Assembly: GCA_965234325.1 (NCBI GenBank)
Contig: OZ248415.1
Span: forward strand, 341,325-405,324
Reading direction: 5' to 3'
DNA: 64,000 nt
From: Limnohabitans kasalickyi
GTDB taxonomy: Bacteria; Pseudomonadota; Gammaproteobacteria; Burkholderiales; Burkholderiaceae_C
Shown: positions 43,204-51,216 of the stretch, piece after piece
Numbering within the stretch: the stretch's first letter is position 1
How the letters are laid out: each line of letters opens with the position of its first letter
Made by a program: the position numbers and the translations under genes
Notes under the pieces: model-generated
Seen by the model: the letters and a program-made list of their open reading frames with translations, nothing else
Database searches by the model: none
Told to the model about the DNA's origin: nothing

Positions 43204-44046
43204 ATGCACGAAGCCTCCACCGCTGTCTTCATGAACGCCGCACAAAAGGGCTTGGCGTCGCCCGTGCCACCCGTGGTTCCAACGGCCAGCCGATGGAGCC
43301 CATGGCGCTTGATGCCGATGCTAGGCCCCTTGGTGTTGTTCATCATTTGGGATTTGGTGGTGCGCTTCAAGCTGATACCGCCCATCTTGTTGCCCTCACC
43401 ATGGACCACCCTCAGCACGCTGTTCGTGGGCATGGCGGGTGGCAGCTTGTCGGGCGACTTCGCCTACACCTTGATCCGCACCTTAGAGGCTTTTTTGATT
43501 GCCGCTGTGGTGGGGGTGCCTGTCGGGGTGTTGCTCGGCAGCAATGAGCGGGCTTACCGCAGCGTGGAGTTTGTGATTGACTTCTTTCGCTCCACACCAT
43601 CGTCGGCGTTGATCCCCTTGTTCTTGATGATCTTTGGTGTGTCTGACATCAACAAGGTGGCCATTGCTGCATTTGGTGCGCTGCTGATTGTGTTGTTCAA
43701 CAGCGCCTATGGCGTGATCAATGCGCGCAAGCAACGCGTCATGGCTGCGAAAGTGATGGGGGCCACGCGTTGGCAAATCTTCAAAGATGTGCTGATTTGG
43801 GAAAGCTTGCAACCCACGTTTGTGGGCTTGCGCAGCGCGGTGTCGATGTCCTTGGTGATTGTCATCGTTGCTGAGATGTTCATTGGCTCTGAGCGTGGCT
43901 TGGGCCACCGCATCATCGACTCGCAGCAGGTGATGAATGTGCGTGACATGTATGCCTCCATCTTGGCGGCAGGCGCTTTGGGCTATGTGTTGAACATTGT
44001 GTTTTTGGTGCTTGAAAAACGCATCGTCCATTGGAGCGGAAGATAA
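43204..44046 (+). CDS. ABC transporter permease (SsuC/TauC-like)
   Basis: Membrane protein of 280 residues with about six helices. The BPD inner-membrane signature region is LGSNERAYRSVEFVIDFF and the EAA loop reads KVMGATRWQIFKDVLIWESL. Starts three bases after the receptor gene. It should form the homodimeric channel of the nitrate/taurine-type importer. Confidence 0.9.
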   Translation: MHEASTAVFMNAAQKGLASPVPPVVPTASRWSPWRLMPMLGPLVLFIIWDLVVRFKLIPPILLPSPWTTLSTLFVGMAGGSLSGDFAYTLIRTLEAFLIAAVVGVPVGVLLGSNERAYRSVEFVIDFFRSTPSSALIPLFLMIFGVSDINKVAIAAFGALLIVLFNSAYGVINARKQRVMAAKVMGATRWQIFKDVLIWESLQPTFVGLRSAVSMSLVIVIVAEMFIGSERGLGHRIIDSQQVMNVRDMYASILAAGALGYVLNIVFLVLEKRIVHWSGR

Positions 44047-44048
44047 CT

Positions 44049-44870
44049 ATGAGCGTCGTCCTCAACCCCATGATGGCACCCGATCCAGCACCCGCACCTT
44101 TTGTGCCGGGTCCTGCGGGCACCCACATCACCATCCGCAACATGACCAAGTACTTTGCGGGTTGGCCGCTGTATGAGAACTTCAACTTGGACATTCCCAA
44201 GAGCAAGATCGTCTCGGTATTTGGCCCCAACGGTTGCGGCAAGAGCACCTTGATCAACATGATCGCGGGCTTGATTCCGATCGACAGTGGTGAGATTTTG
44301 TTTGATGGCAAATCATTGAGCGAAACCAAAATTGGTTATGTGTTCCAAAACTACCGCGAAGCCATGTTCCCGTGGATGCGCACTATCGACAACATCGCTT
44401 ATCCGCTGAAGCTCGAAGGCAAGTCCAAAGCCGAAGTGGCGCAGCGCATGGACGAGTTGGTGGCTTCGTTCGATGTGAAGTTTGACCTCAACCGCTACCC
44501 GTATGAGTTGTCGGGCGGGCAGCAACAAACGGCGTCCATCATGCGGGCCTTGGCACCCAAGCCCGAAGTGCTGTTTTTGGATGAACCATTTTCAGCGTTG
44601 GACTTTGAGATGACTTTGTTCATCCGCGAAAAGCTGCAAGACGTCTTCATGCAAACCGGCACCACCATGCTGCTGGTTTCGCATGACTTGGAAGAGGCCG
44701 TGTATTTGGCAGACCAGATTTTGTTGCTCACCAAGCGGCCCACCCAAGTGGCGGAAATTTTGGATTACAACGATGCGCGTCCGCGCACCATCGAAACGCT
44801 GACCCAACCCAGCTTCATCGATGCCAAAAAACTCAGCCTTGAAATCTTTCAACGTGAGGTACGCAAATGA
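44049..44870 (+). CDS. ABC transporter ATPase (SsuB/TauB-like)
   Basis: Protein of 273 residues. Walker A GPNGCGKST, Q-loop YVFQNYREAM, signature LSGGQQQTASIMRAL and Walker B VLFLDEPFSALD, followed by the H-loop VSHDLEEAV. The signature has threonine where most importers have arginine after QQQ. A short leader of about 30 residues precedes the nucleotide-binding domain. Coupled by an ATGA overlap to the small AtzG-like gene downstream, showing that transporter and hydrolase genes are one unit. Confidence 0.92.
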   Translation: MSVVLNPMMAPDPAPAPFVPGPAGTHITIRNMTKYFAGWPLYENFNLDIPKSKIVSVFGPNGCGKSTLINMIAGLIPIDSGEILFDGKSLSETKIGYVFQNYREAMFPWMRTIDNIAYPLKLEGKSKAEVAQRMDELVASFDVKFDLNRYPYELSGGQQQTASIMRALAPKPEVLFLDEPFSALDFEMTLFIREKLQDVFMQTGTTMLLVSHDLEEAVYLADQILLLTKRPTQVAEILDYNDARPRTIETLTQPSFIDAKKLSLEIFQREVRK

Positions 44871-45058
44871 CAGAGCAAGACACCTTGGCCTTGGTGCTCA
44901 TCAACGCCAAGACCCTCGGCATTCCATTAGAGGCTGAGCGTGCAGCGCGTGTGGCTGCCCATCTGCACCGCACTGTGGCCATGGCTCAGATGTTGGAAGG
45001 TGCGCACCTCACGCCTGCCGATGAGCCCGCCGAAATCTTTTGCCCCAAGCCGCACTGA
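44867..45058 (+). CDS. atzG: AtzG/HpxX-like small subunit (DUF4089)
   Basis: Protein of 63 residues with the DUF4089 pattern: helical, GIPLEAERAARVAAHLHRT (18-36) and the C-terminal PADEPAEIFCP. AtzG is an adaptor needed for the amidase AtzE to fold and to form its complex; HpxX is the homologue in purine/oxalurate clusters. It overlaps the ABC ATPase gene by 4 bases and is followed two bases later by the amidase gene, exactly the expected order. Confidence 0.87.
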   Translation: MTEQDTLALVLINAKTLGIPLEAERAARVAAHLHRTVAMAQMLEGAHLTPADEPAEIFCPKPH

Positions 45059-45060
45059 CA

Positions 45061-46458
45061 ATGGATACACAACAACTTTCCACCGAGGCCGTGGCCCAAG
45101 GCATTGCCAAGGGCCAGTTCACCGCCAGCGAGATATTGGCGGCTTACATACAGCGCATTGAAGGAACCGATGCGCAAGTCAACGCCTTCACCACGCCGTG
45201 TTTTGAACGTGCAGCGCAAGAGGCCAAAGCCATTGATCAGCGCCGTGCTCGGGGTGAAACCTTGCCGCCTTTGGCGGGTGTGCCTTATGCGGTGAAGAAC
45301 CTGTATGACATCCAAGACACGGTCACTTTGGCAGGATCGACCGTGAATCAAACCAACCCACCTGCCCAGGCTGACGCCTACTTGGTGCAGCAGATGCAAG
45401 CAGCGGGTGCCGTGTTGGTGGGTGCCTTGAACATGGACGAGTTCGCCTATGGCTTCACCACTGAGAACACGCACTACGGCCCGAGTCACAACCCGCACGA
45501 CCTCTCTCGAATTGCTGGTGGATCTTCGGGCGGATCGGGCGCGGCGGTGGCAGCACGGCAAGTGTCGTTGTCGTTGGGCTCCGACACCAACGGCTCCATT
45601 CGTGTACCCGCCTCGTTGTGTGGCGTGTGGGGCTTGAAGCCCACCTTTGGCCGCTTGTCACGACGCGGCACCTACCCGTTCGTGCACAGCATTGACCATC
45701 TCGGGCCGTTTGCCGATTCGCTGCAAGGCTTGGGCTTGGCTTATGACGCCTTGCAAGGTGTGGATGCGCTTGACCCAGGCTGCCACGCCAAACGTGTGGA
45801 GCCCGTGTCCTCGACCTTGCATCAAGGCCTGCATGGTTTGCGCATCGGTGTGTTGGATGGCTACTTTCACGACTTCGCGACGCCACCCGCACGACAGGTG
45901 GTGCAAGACGCTGCCCATGCTTTAGGGGTGACGCAAACAGTGGCTTGGCCTGAAGCCGCCATGGCCCGTGCTGCGGCCTTCATCATCACGGCCAGCGAAG
46001 GCGGGCAGTTGCACCTGGACCATTTGCGCACCCAAGCCGATGCAATGGAGCCTTTGTCGGTCGACCGTTTCATCGCTGGGGCATTACAGCCCGCGGCTTG
46101 GTATGTGCAAGCCCAACGCTTTCGCCGTGTCTACCGCGAGAAAGTGAACGCCTTGTTTGAAGATTGGGACGTGTTGTTGGCACCCGCCACGCCCGTGAGT
46201 GCAACCACGATTGGCACCGAATGGCTGGACCTGAACGGTCAACAGCTGCCCAGCCGTGCGGCGATGGGTTTGCTCACGCAACCCATTTCATTCGCAGGCT
46301 GCCCAGTGGTGGTGGCACCGATGTGGCCCAACGGCACCGAGGGCATGCCTATTGGCGTGCAAGTGATTGCCGCGCCTTGGCGTGAAGAGGCTGCATTTCG
46401 TGTGGCTCACGTGTTGTCGCAAAGTGGTGCGGCCGGTTTGAAGAAAGTGGGGTTTTAA
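45061..46458 (+). CDS. atzE: AtzE/HpxY-family amidase (1-carboxybiuret hydrolase-like)
   Basis: Amidase-signature enzyme of 465 residues. Catalytic K79 (AVKNLYD), cis-serine S155 in GGSSGGSG and nucleophile S179 in SDTNGSIR are all present. Length and the preceding AtzG-type gene identify the AtzE branch, related to GatA and HpxY. In cyanurate degradation AtzE hydrolyses 1-carboxybiuret to 1,3-dicarboxyurea, which becomes allophanate for AtzF, present upstream. An oxalurate-related substrate (HpxY) is the main alternative because an HpxW-like gene is in the same cluster. Confidence 0.87.
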   Translation: MDTQQLSTEAVAQGIAKGQFTASEILAAYIQRIEGTDAQVNAFTTPCFERAAQEAKAIDQRRARGETLPPLAGVPYAVKNLYDIQDTVTLAGSTVNQTNPPAQADAYLVQQMQAAGAVLVGALNMDEFAYGFTTENTHYGPSHNPHDLSRIAGGSSGGSGAAVAARQVSLSLGSDTNGSIRVPASLCGVWGLKPTFGRLSRRGTYPFVHSIDHLGPFADSLQGLGLAYDALQGVDALDPGCHAKRVEPVSSTLHQGLHGLRIGVLDGYFHDFATPPARQVVQDAAHALGVTQTVAWPEAAMARAAAFIITASEGGQLHLDHLRTQADAMEPLSVDRFIAGALQPAAWYVQAQRFRRVYREKVNALFEDWDVLLAPATPVSATTIGTEWLDLNGQQLPSRAAMGLLTQPISFAGCPVVVAPMWPNGTEGMPIGVQVIAAPWREEAAFRVAHVLSQSGAAGLKKVGF

Positions 46459-46833
46459 ATGGACATCAACTTACCCGAGGTGGTCGCTGAGGTCAGTGCG
46501 GCCTTTGAGCGCTACGAACATGCCTTGGTGCACAACGAGGTGGAGGTGTTGGATGAGCTGTTTCACAACAGCCCCCACACCTTGCGTTACGGAGCGACTG
46601 AGAATTTGGTTGGCTACGACGCTATCAAAGAGTTTCGCGCCAGCCGACCCTCGCAAGGTTTGCAGCGTGAGCGCATGAACTCCGTCATCACCACCTATGG
46701 CCAAGACTTCGCCACGGCCAACACCGAATTTCAAAGGGTGGGCAGCCAACGGACCGGCCGCCAAAGCCAAACATGGGTGCGCACGCCAGAAGGTTGGCGC
46801 GTGGTGGCCGCACACGTCAGCCTGTTGGCATGA
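46459..46833 (+). CDS. hpxZ: AtzH/HpxZ-family protein (DUF3225, SnoaL-like fold)
   Basis: Protein of 124 residues, typical AtzH/HpxZ length: starts MDINLPEVVAEVSAAFERYE, contains ELFHNSPHTLRYGATENLVG and ends QSQTWVRTPEGWRVVAAHVSL. AtzH has been described as a 1,3-dicarboxyurea decarboxylase; HpxZ has an unclear role in oxalurate use. Its ATG directly abuts the atzE stop, and its stop overlaps the GntR start. Confidence 0.9.
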   Translation: MDINLPEVVAEVSAAFERYEHALVHNEVEVLDELFHNSPHTLRYGATENLVGYDAIKEFRASRPSQGLQRERMNSVITTYGQDFATANTEFQRVGSQRTGRQSQTWVRTPEGWRVVAAHVSLLA

Positions 46834-47531
46834 GTGCCATGCATCCGGTGCGTGACCCTTCGCGCGCGGATGCGGTGTACGCGCAACTCAAGCACGACAT
46901 TTCAGAATTTCGGTGGCTGCCGGGCGACCGCTTCACCGAGATGGAAGTGTGCGACCGACATCAGGTGTCACGCACGCCGGTTCGGCAAGCGCTGTTTCGT
47001 TTGCAGCAAGAAGGCTTTGTGGATGTGCACTTTCGCAGCGGCTGGGAGGTCAAGCCGTTTGACTTTGAAAAGTTTGACCACCTCTACGATTTGCGCATCG
47101 TGATTGAAACCACGGCCGTACAACGCTTGTGCCAGCCCGAAGCACACGCTGTCGATCTGCTGGTGTTGGCTGAACAAGCCAGCATTTGGATGGTGGACGA
47201 GCAGGCGCGGTGCACCGACCGTGCGTGCGTGGCGCAATGGGACGAGGCGTTTCACATGGCTTTGGTGCAAGCCTGTGGCAACCCAGAAATGCAGCGCGTG
47301 CACCGTGAGATCAGTGAGCGCATTCGCAGCGTGCGCCGTTTGGACTTCACCTTGCAAGACCGCATCCAAGCCACGTACGTTGAACACGCGCGAATTTTGC
47401 AGGCGGTGCTGACTCAGCAAGCCGATGCCGTCAAAGCCTTGCTGACCGCGCACATTCAAGCCAGCCAGTCGCAGGTGCGCAACATCACCTTGCACCAAAT
47501 ACAACAAGCACTGCGATTGACGGTCGAGTAA
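46830..47531 (+). CDS. GntR-family (FadR/FCD-type) transcriptional regulator
   Basis: Protein of 233 residues. Winged helix-turn-helix in the first 75 residues (MEVCDRHQVSRTPVRQALFRL), then an all-helical FCD ligand domain with the metal/ligand histidine and aspartate positions (FHMALVQACGN and the later TAHIQAS). The start is the ATG overlapping the hpxZ stop. It probably controls the surrounding cluster in response to a carboxylate; a strong palindrome begins 8 bases after its stop. Confidence 0.9.
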   Translation: MSAMHPVRDPSRADAVYAQLKHDISEFRWLPGDRFTEMEVCDRHQVSRTPVRQALFRLQQEGFVDVHFRSGWEVKPFDFEKFDHLYDLRIVIETTAVQRLCQPEAHAVDLLVLAEQASIWMVDEQARCTDRACVAQWDEAFHMALVQACGNPEMQRVHREISERIRSVRRLDFTLQDRIQATYVEHARILQAVLTQQADAVKALLTAHIQASQSQVRNITLHQIQQALRLTVE

Positions 47532-47539
47532 CGGGGGCT

Positions 47540-47570
47540 GTGCATTGCACACAACTTGTGTGCAATGCAC
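47540..47570. promoter_or_regulatory. 31-bp perfect palindrome with two TTGN4CAA sites
   Basis: Two 15-base perfect arms (GTGCATTGCACACAA and its complement) around one central base, just after the GntR stop. It contains TTGCACACAA (47545-47554) and TTGTGTGCAA (47556-47565), which share the TTGN4CAA pattern with two further sites downstream. No T-run follows, so it is better read as an operator than as a terminator. Confidence 0.6.
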
Positions 47571-47596
47571 GCGAATGGTGAGCTCTTTTGGTGCGC

Positions 47597-47606
47597 TTGT
47601 ATGCAA
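47597..47606. promoter_or_regulatory. Candidate operator TTGTATGCAA
   Basis: Third copy of the TTGN4CAA pattern in the GntR-to-ABC intergenic region, inside the near-palindrome CTTGTATGCAAG. It lies 41 bases past the second copy of the large palindrome. Confidence 0.4.
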
Positions 47607-47728
47607 GGTGGTCCTTGCGCCTCGTGCAACTCTTTCTAATTTTGAAGCGTGTTGTTGTGCAATCTTGAAAAAACGTTTTGAAATCAAGGCTCTGCAAAAA
47701 ACATCAGAAAAATGCACGTATTGGCACG

Positions 47729-47738
47729 TTGCATGCAA
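47729..47738. promoter_or_regulatory. Candidate operator TTGCATGCAA
   Basis: Fourth copy of TTGN4CAA, a perfect 10-base palindrome 34 bases before the ABC receptor start, where binding would block transcription or its start. Confidence 0.45.
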
Positions 47739-47772
47739 TTCATGACGTGTTCTTTTCACATTGGAGCCCTTC

Positions 47773-49386
47773 ATGCAATCTGTTCACAAGCAACTTCCTC
47801 GATGGCTGGTCGCCTTACCCATGGCCCTGCTGCTGCACAGCGGTTTGCATGCCGAGAACGTGGCGCGTTACGGCATCTCCATGGCCGACATTCCGCTGAC
47901 CACGGGGCAGCCAGATCGTGGTGCCGGTGCTTACCAATTCACGGGCCACACCTTGTATGACCCGCTTGTGGCGTGGGAGGCCAACATTGGCACCCGTCCG
48001 GGTAAGTTGGTGCCTGGTTTGGCCAGCGCTTGGAAGGTCGACGCCAAAGACAACAAGAAATGGTTGTTCACCCTGCGTAAAGGCGTGAAGTTCCACGATG
48101 GCTCCGAGCTCAAGGCCGATGCCGTGGTGTGGAACTTGGACAAAGTGTTGGCCGACAAGTCGCCCCAATTTGATGCCAAGCAAAGCGCCCAAGTGCGCCC
48201 CCGTATTCCGTCAATTGCGTCGTACCGCGTGGTGGATGAGTACACCGTGGAGATCACCACCAAAGATGTGGATGCGCTCTTTCCGTACCAACTGCCTTGG
48301 TTTTTGATTTCGAGCCCAGCGCAGTGGGAAAAGCTGGGGCGTGACTGGAGCAAGTTGGCCAGCCAACCTTCTGGCACAGGCCCTTTCAAGCTTGACAAAT
48401 TGGTGCCACGCGAACGCGCGGAGTTGGTCAAGAACGCGGCCTATTGGGACAAGACCCGCATGGCCAAGACCGATCGCATCATCTTGATGCCCATCCCAGA
48501 CGCCATGACCCGCGCCAACGCCTTGTTGAATGGTCAGGTCGACATCATTGAAACGCCACCGCCTGATGTGTTGCCACAGCTCAAGAGTTCGGGTTTTAAG
48601 TTGGTGCAAAACGTCACGCCGCATGTGTGGCCGTATCACTTCTCCACCTTGCCTGGCTCGCCTTGGACCGACATTCGCGTGCGTAAGGCCGCTAACTTGG
48701 CGATTGACCGCGAGGCGATTGTGAAGTTGCTCAATGGTTTGGCCACGCCTGCCAAAGGTCAACTCGACAGCACCAGCCCGTGGTTTGGCAAGCCCTCGTT
48801 CAAGATTGGTTACGACGTCAAAACGGCCAAAGCTTTGATGGCGCAAGCAGGCTACAGCCCTGCCAAACCGCTCAAAGCCAAAGTCATCATCGCGCAGGGT
48901 GGGACTGGGCAAATGTTGTCCTTGCCCATGAATGAGTTCATCCAGCAAAGCTTGGCCGAGGTGGGTATTCAGCTGGAGTTTGAAGTGGTTGAGTTGGAGA
49001 ACCTCTACCTGCACTGGCGCAACGGTGCCAAGGCGGAGATGAACGCAGGCAAAGGCATCAGCGCCATTAACTTGGGCTACGTCACCGCCGATCCGTTCTA
49101 TGCCATCACGCGTTTTGTGGACAGCCGTTATATCGCGCCCAACGGCGTGAACTGGGGTGGTTACAACAACCCCAAAGTGGACGGCGCGATTGACACCATT
49201 CGCAAGAATTTCGACACCAAGATTCAAGACAAGCTGCTCGCTGAAATTCACGAAACCATGGTCGACGAGTCTTTGATGCTGTGGGTTGTGCATGACGTGA
49301 ACCCACACGCCATGTCGCCCAAGGTGCAAGAGTTTGTGCAAGCACAACACTGGTTCCAAGACCTCACCACCATCCGCATGAAATAA
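47773..49386 (+). CDS. ABC transporter substrate-binding protein, dipeptide/oligopeptide (family 5) type
   Basis: Protein of 537 residues from MQSVHKQLPRWLVALPMALL, the ATG six bases after GGAG; signal peptide to about LHAEN. Family-5 receptor features: LVPGLASAWKV, the repeated segment LRKGVKFHDGSELKADAVVWN and the C-terminal lobe SSGFKLVQNVTPHVWP. First gene of a dppABCDF-like set. Because a gamma-glutamyltransferase-like amidohydrolase ends the same operon, the ligand may be a small amide or ureide rather than a peptide. Confidence 0.9.
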   Translation: MQSVHKQLPRWLVALPMALLLHSGLHAENVARYGISMADIPLTTGQPDRGAGAYQFTGHTLYDPLVAWEANIGTRPGKLVPGLASAWKVDAKDNKKWLFTLRKGVKFHDGSELKADAVVWNLDKVLADKSPQFDAKQSAQVRPRIPSIASYRVVDEYTVEITTKDVDALFPYQLPWFLISSPAQWEKLGRDWSKLASQPSGTGPFKLDKLVPRERAELVKNAAYWDKTRMAKTDRIILMPIPDAMTRANALLNGQVDIIETPPPDVLPQLKSSGFKLVQNVTPHVWPYHFSTLPGSPWTDIRVRKAANLAIDREAIVKLLNGLATPAKGQLDSTSPWFGKPSFKIGYDVKTAKALMAQAGYSPAKPLKAKVIIAQGGTGQMLSLPMNEFIQQSLAEVGIQLEFEVVELENLYLHWRNGAKAEMNAGKGISAINLGYVTADPFYAITRFVDSRYIAPNGVNWGGYNNPKVDGAIDTIRKNFDTKIQDKLLAEIHETMVDESLMLWVVHDVNPHAMSPKVQEFVQAQHWFQDLTTIRMK

Positions 49387-50340
49387 ATGCTGACCTATAT
49401 CCTCAAGCGTCTCTTGTACGCCTTACCCATCGCACTCAGCGTCACGGTGGTGTCGTTCATGTTGGTGTACTTGGCACCGGGCGATCCGCTCAACGCCATT
49501 GCCCCCGCTGACGCTCCGGCCGACGTGATCGAAGCCCTCAAAAGCGCTTATGGCTTGGACCGTCCTGTGCCTGTGCAATACGGCCTTTGGCTGTGGCGCG
49601 CACTGCAGGGCGACCTGGGCACCTCCATCGCCTCTGGGCGTTCGGTGGTGACCGAAGTCTTTGGTGCTGTCGGCAACACCTTGTTGCTGGCGGGCATTGC
49701 CTCTGGCCTAGGGGTGTTGGTGGGCTGTGTGCTCGGAGCGCTGGCGGGATACAAACATGGCAGCGGCATTGACCGCGCTGCCACGGCCTTGTCTGTGGTG
49801 GGGGTAAGCATTCCCCACTACTGGTTGGGCCTGGTGTTGACGATCATTTTTTCAACCTGGCTGGGTTGGTTTCCGGCGATGGGTGCAGGCCCCGGGGGCT
49901 CCGCCGATTGGTCGTGGGACTGGGACCACATGCGTTATTTGGTGTTGCCTTCGGTCACCTTGTCGGTGATTCCCATGGGCATCATCACCCGCACCGTGCG
50001 CGCCTTGGTGGCGGACATGTTGGAGCAGGAGTTTGTGGTGGCTTTGCGTGCCCGAGGCTTGAGTGGCATGGCGGTGTTTCGTCATGTGGCCAAAAACACG
50101 GCACCGACGGTGTTGGCCGTTGCGGGCTTGCAAGTGGGCTACCTGATGGGCGGCTCGATCTTGGTGGAGACGGTGTTTGCGTGGCCGGGCACCGGCTTCT
50201 TGTTGAACACCGCCATTTTTCAGCGTGACATGCCTTTGCTGCAAGGCACTTTGCTGGTGCTGTGCATGTTCTTTGTGGTGTTGAATTTGTTGGTGGACAT
50301 CGTGCAGCCGCTGATCGATCCACGCATGGGCCGTGGTTGA
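49387..50340 (+). CDS. ABC transporter permease (DppB-like)
   Basis: Membrane protein of 317 residues with about six helices. N-terminus MLTYILKRLLYALPIALSVT is typical of DppB/OppB; periplasmic loop LAPGDPLNAIAP; EAA loop VALRARGLSGMAVFRHVAKN. The ATG directly abuts the receptor stop. Confidence 0.93.
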   Translation: MLTYILKRLLYALPIALSVTVVSFMLVYLAPGDPLNAIAPADAPADVIEALKSAYGLDRPVPVQYGLWLWRALQGDLGTSIASGRSVVTEVFGAVGNTLLLAGIASGLGVLVGCVLGALAGYKHGSGIDRAATALSVVGVSIPHYWLGLVLTIIFSTWLGWFPAMGAGPGGSADWSWDWDHMRYLVLPSVTLSVIPMGIITRTVRALVADMLEQEFVVALRARGLSGMAVFRHVAKNTAPTVLAVAGLQVGYLMGGSILVETVFAWPGTGFLLNTAIFQRDMPLLQGTLLVLCMFFVVLNLLVDIVQPLIDPRMGRG

Positions 50341-50349
50341 GAGAACGAC

Positions 50350-51216
50350 ATGACTCCTTCAACAACCTCTATTCCTAACCGCAGCTATTGGCATGTGGTG
50401 GCGCGTCAGTTGCGCCAAGAGCCTGTGGCCATGGCGAGTGCGGTGGTGCTGTTGCTCATCATCTGCGCCGCGGTGTTTGCACCGTGGTTGGCGCCTGCTG
50501 ACCCGTTCAAAGCCAGCATGCTCAAACGCTTGTTGCCGATTGGAAGTCCTGGTCACTGGCTGGGTACCGATGAGTTGGGGCGCGACATGGTGACGCGCCT
50601 CATGTACGGCGGTCGCTTGTCGCTGCTGATGGGCGTGGTGCCCGTGTTCGCCGCGTTTTTCATCGGCACCAGCATTGGCCTGTTTGCGGGCTATGTGGGC
50701 GGCCGCGTGAACATGGTCATCATGCGTGTGCTTGATGTGTTTTACGCCTTTCCCTCGGTGCTGTTGGCGGTCGCCATTTCAGGTGCTCTGGGCCCCGGCA
50801 TGAGCAACAGCTTGCTGGCCTTGACCTTGGTATTTGTGCCGCAGGTGGTGCGGGTGGCTGAAAGTGTGACCACCCAAGTGCGCAAGCTCGACTACATCGA
50901 AGCCGCCCGCATGAGTGGTGCGAGTTCGTTCTCCATCATTCGCGTGCATGTGTTGGGCAATGTGCTCGGCCCCGTGTTTGTGTATGCCACAGGCTTGCTG
51001 AGCGTCAGCATGATCTTGGCTTCGGGCTTGTCGTTCTTGGGTCTGGGCGTGAAGCCGCCCGAGCCCGAGTGGGGCTTGATGCTCAACACCTTGCGCTCTG
51101 CGATTTACAACAACCCGTGGATTGCGGCTTTGCCCGGTGCCTTTATTTTCATGACCTCCATTGCCTTCAACTTGTTGGCTGATGGGGTTCGCTCTGCCAT
51201 GGACATTCGCCGATGA
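50350..51216 (+). CDS. ABC transporter permease (DppC-like)
   Basis: Membrane protein of 288 residues with the OppC-type N-terminal region; GTDELGRDMVTRLMYGGRLS (about 75-94) and EAARMSGASSFSIIRVHVLG are family landmarks. Starts nine bases after the DppB-like gene and overlaps the next ATPase gene by 4 bases. Confidence 0.93.
   Translation: MTPSTTSIPNRSYWHVVARQLRQEPVAMASAVVLLLIICAAVFAPWLAPADPFKASMLKRLLPIGSPGHWLGTDELGRDMVTRLMYGGRLSLLMGVVPVFAAFFIGTSIGLFAGYVGGRVNMVIMRVLDVFYAFPSVLLAVAISGALGPGMSNSLLALTLVFVPQVVRVAESVTTQVRKLDYIEAARMSGASSFSIIRVHVLGNVLGPVFVYATGLLSVSMILASGLSFLGLGVKPPEPEWGLMLNTLRSAIYNNPWIAALPGAFIFMTSIAFNLLADGVRSAMDIRR

Noticed and set aside
48211..49359. Open reading frame of 382 residues opposite the ABC receptor
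   Set aside because: Shadow frame of the family-5 receptor; no domain, no ribosome site.
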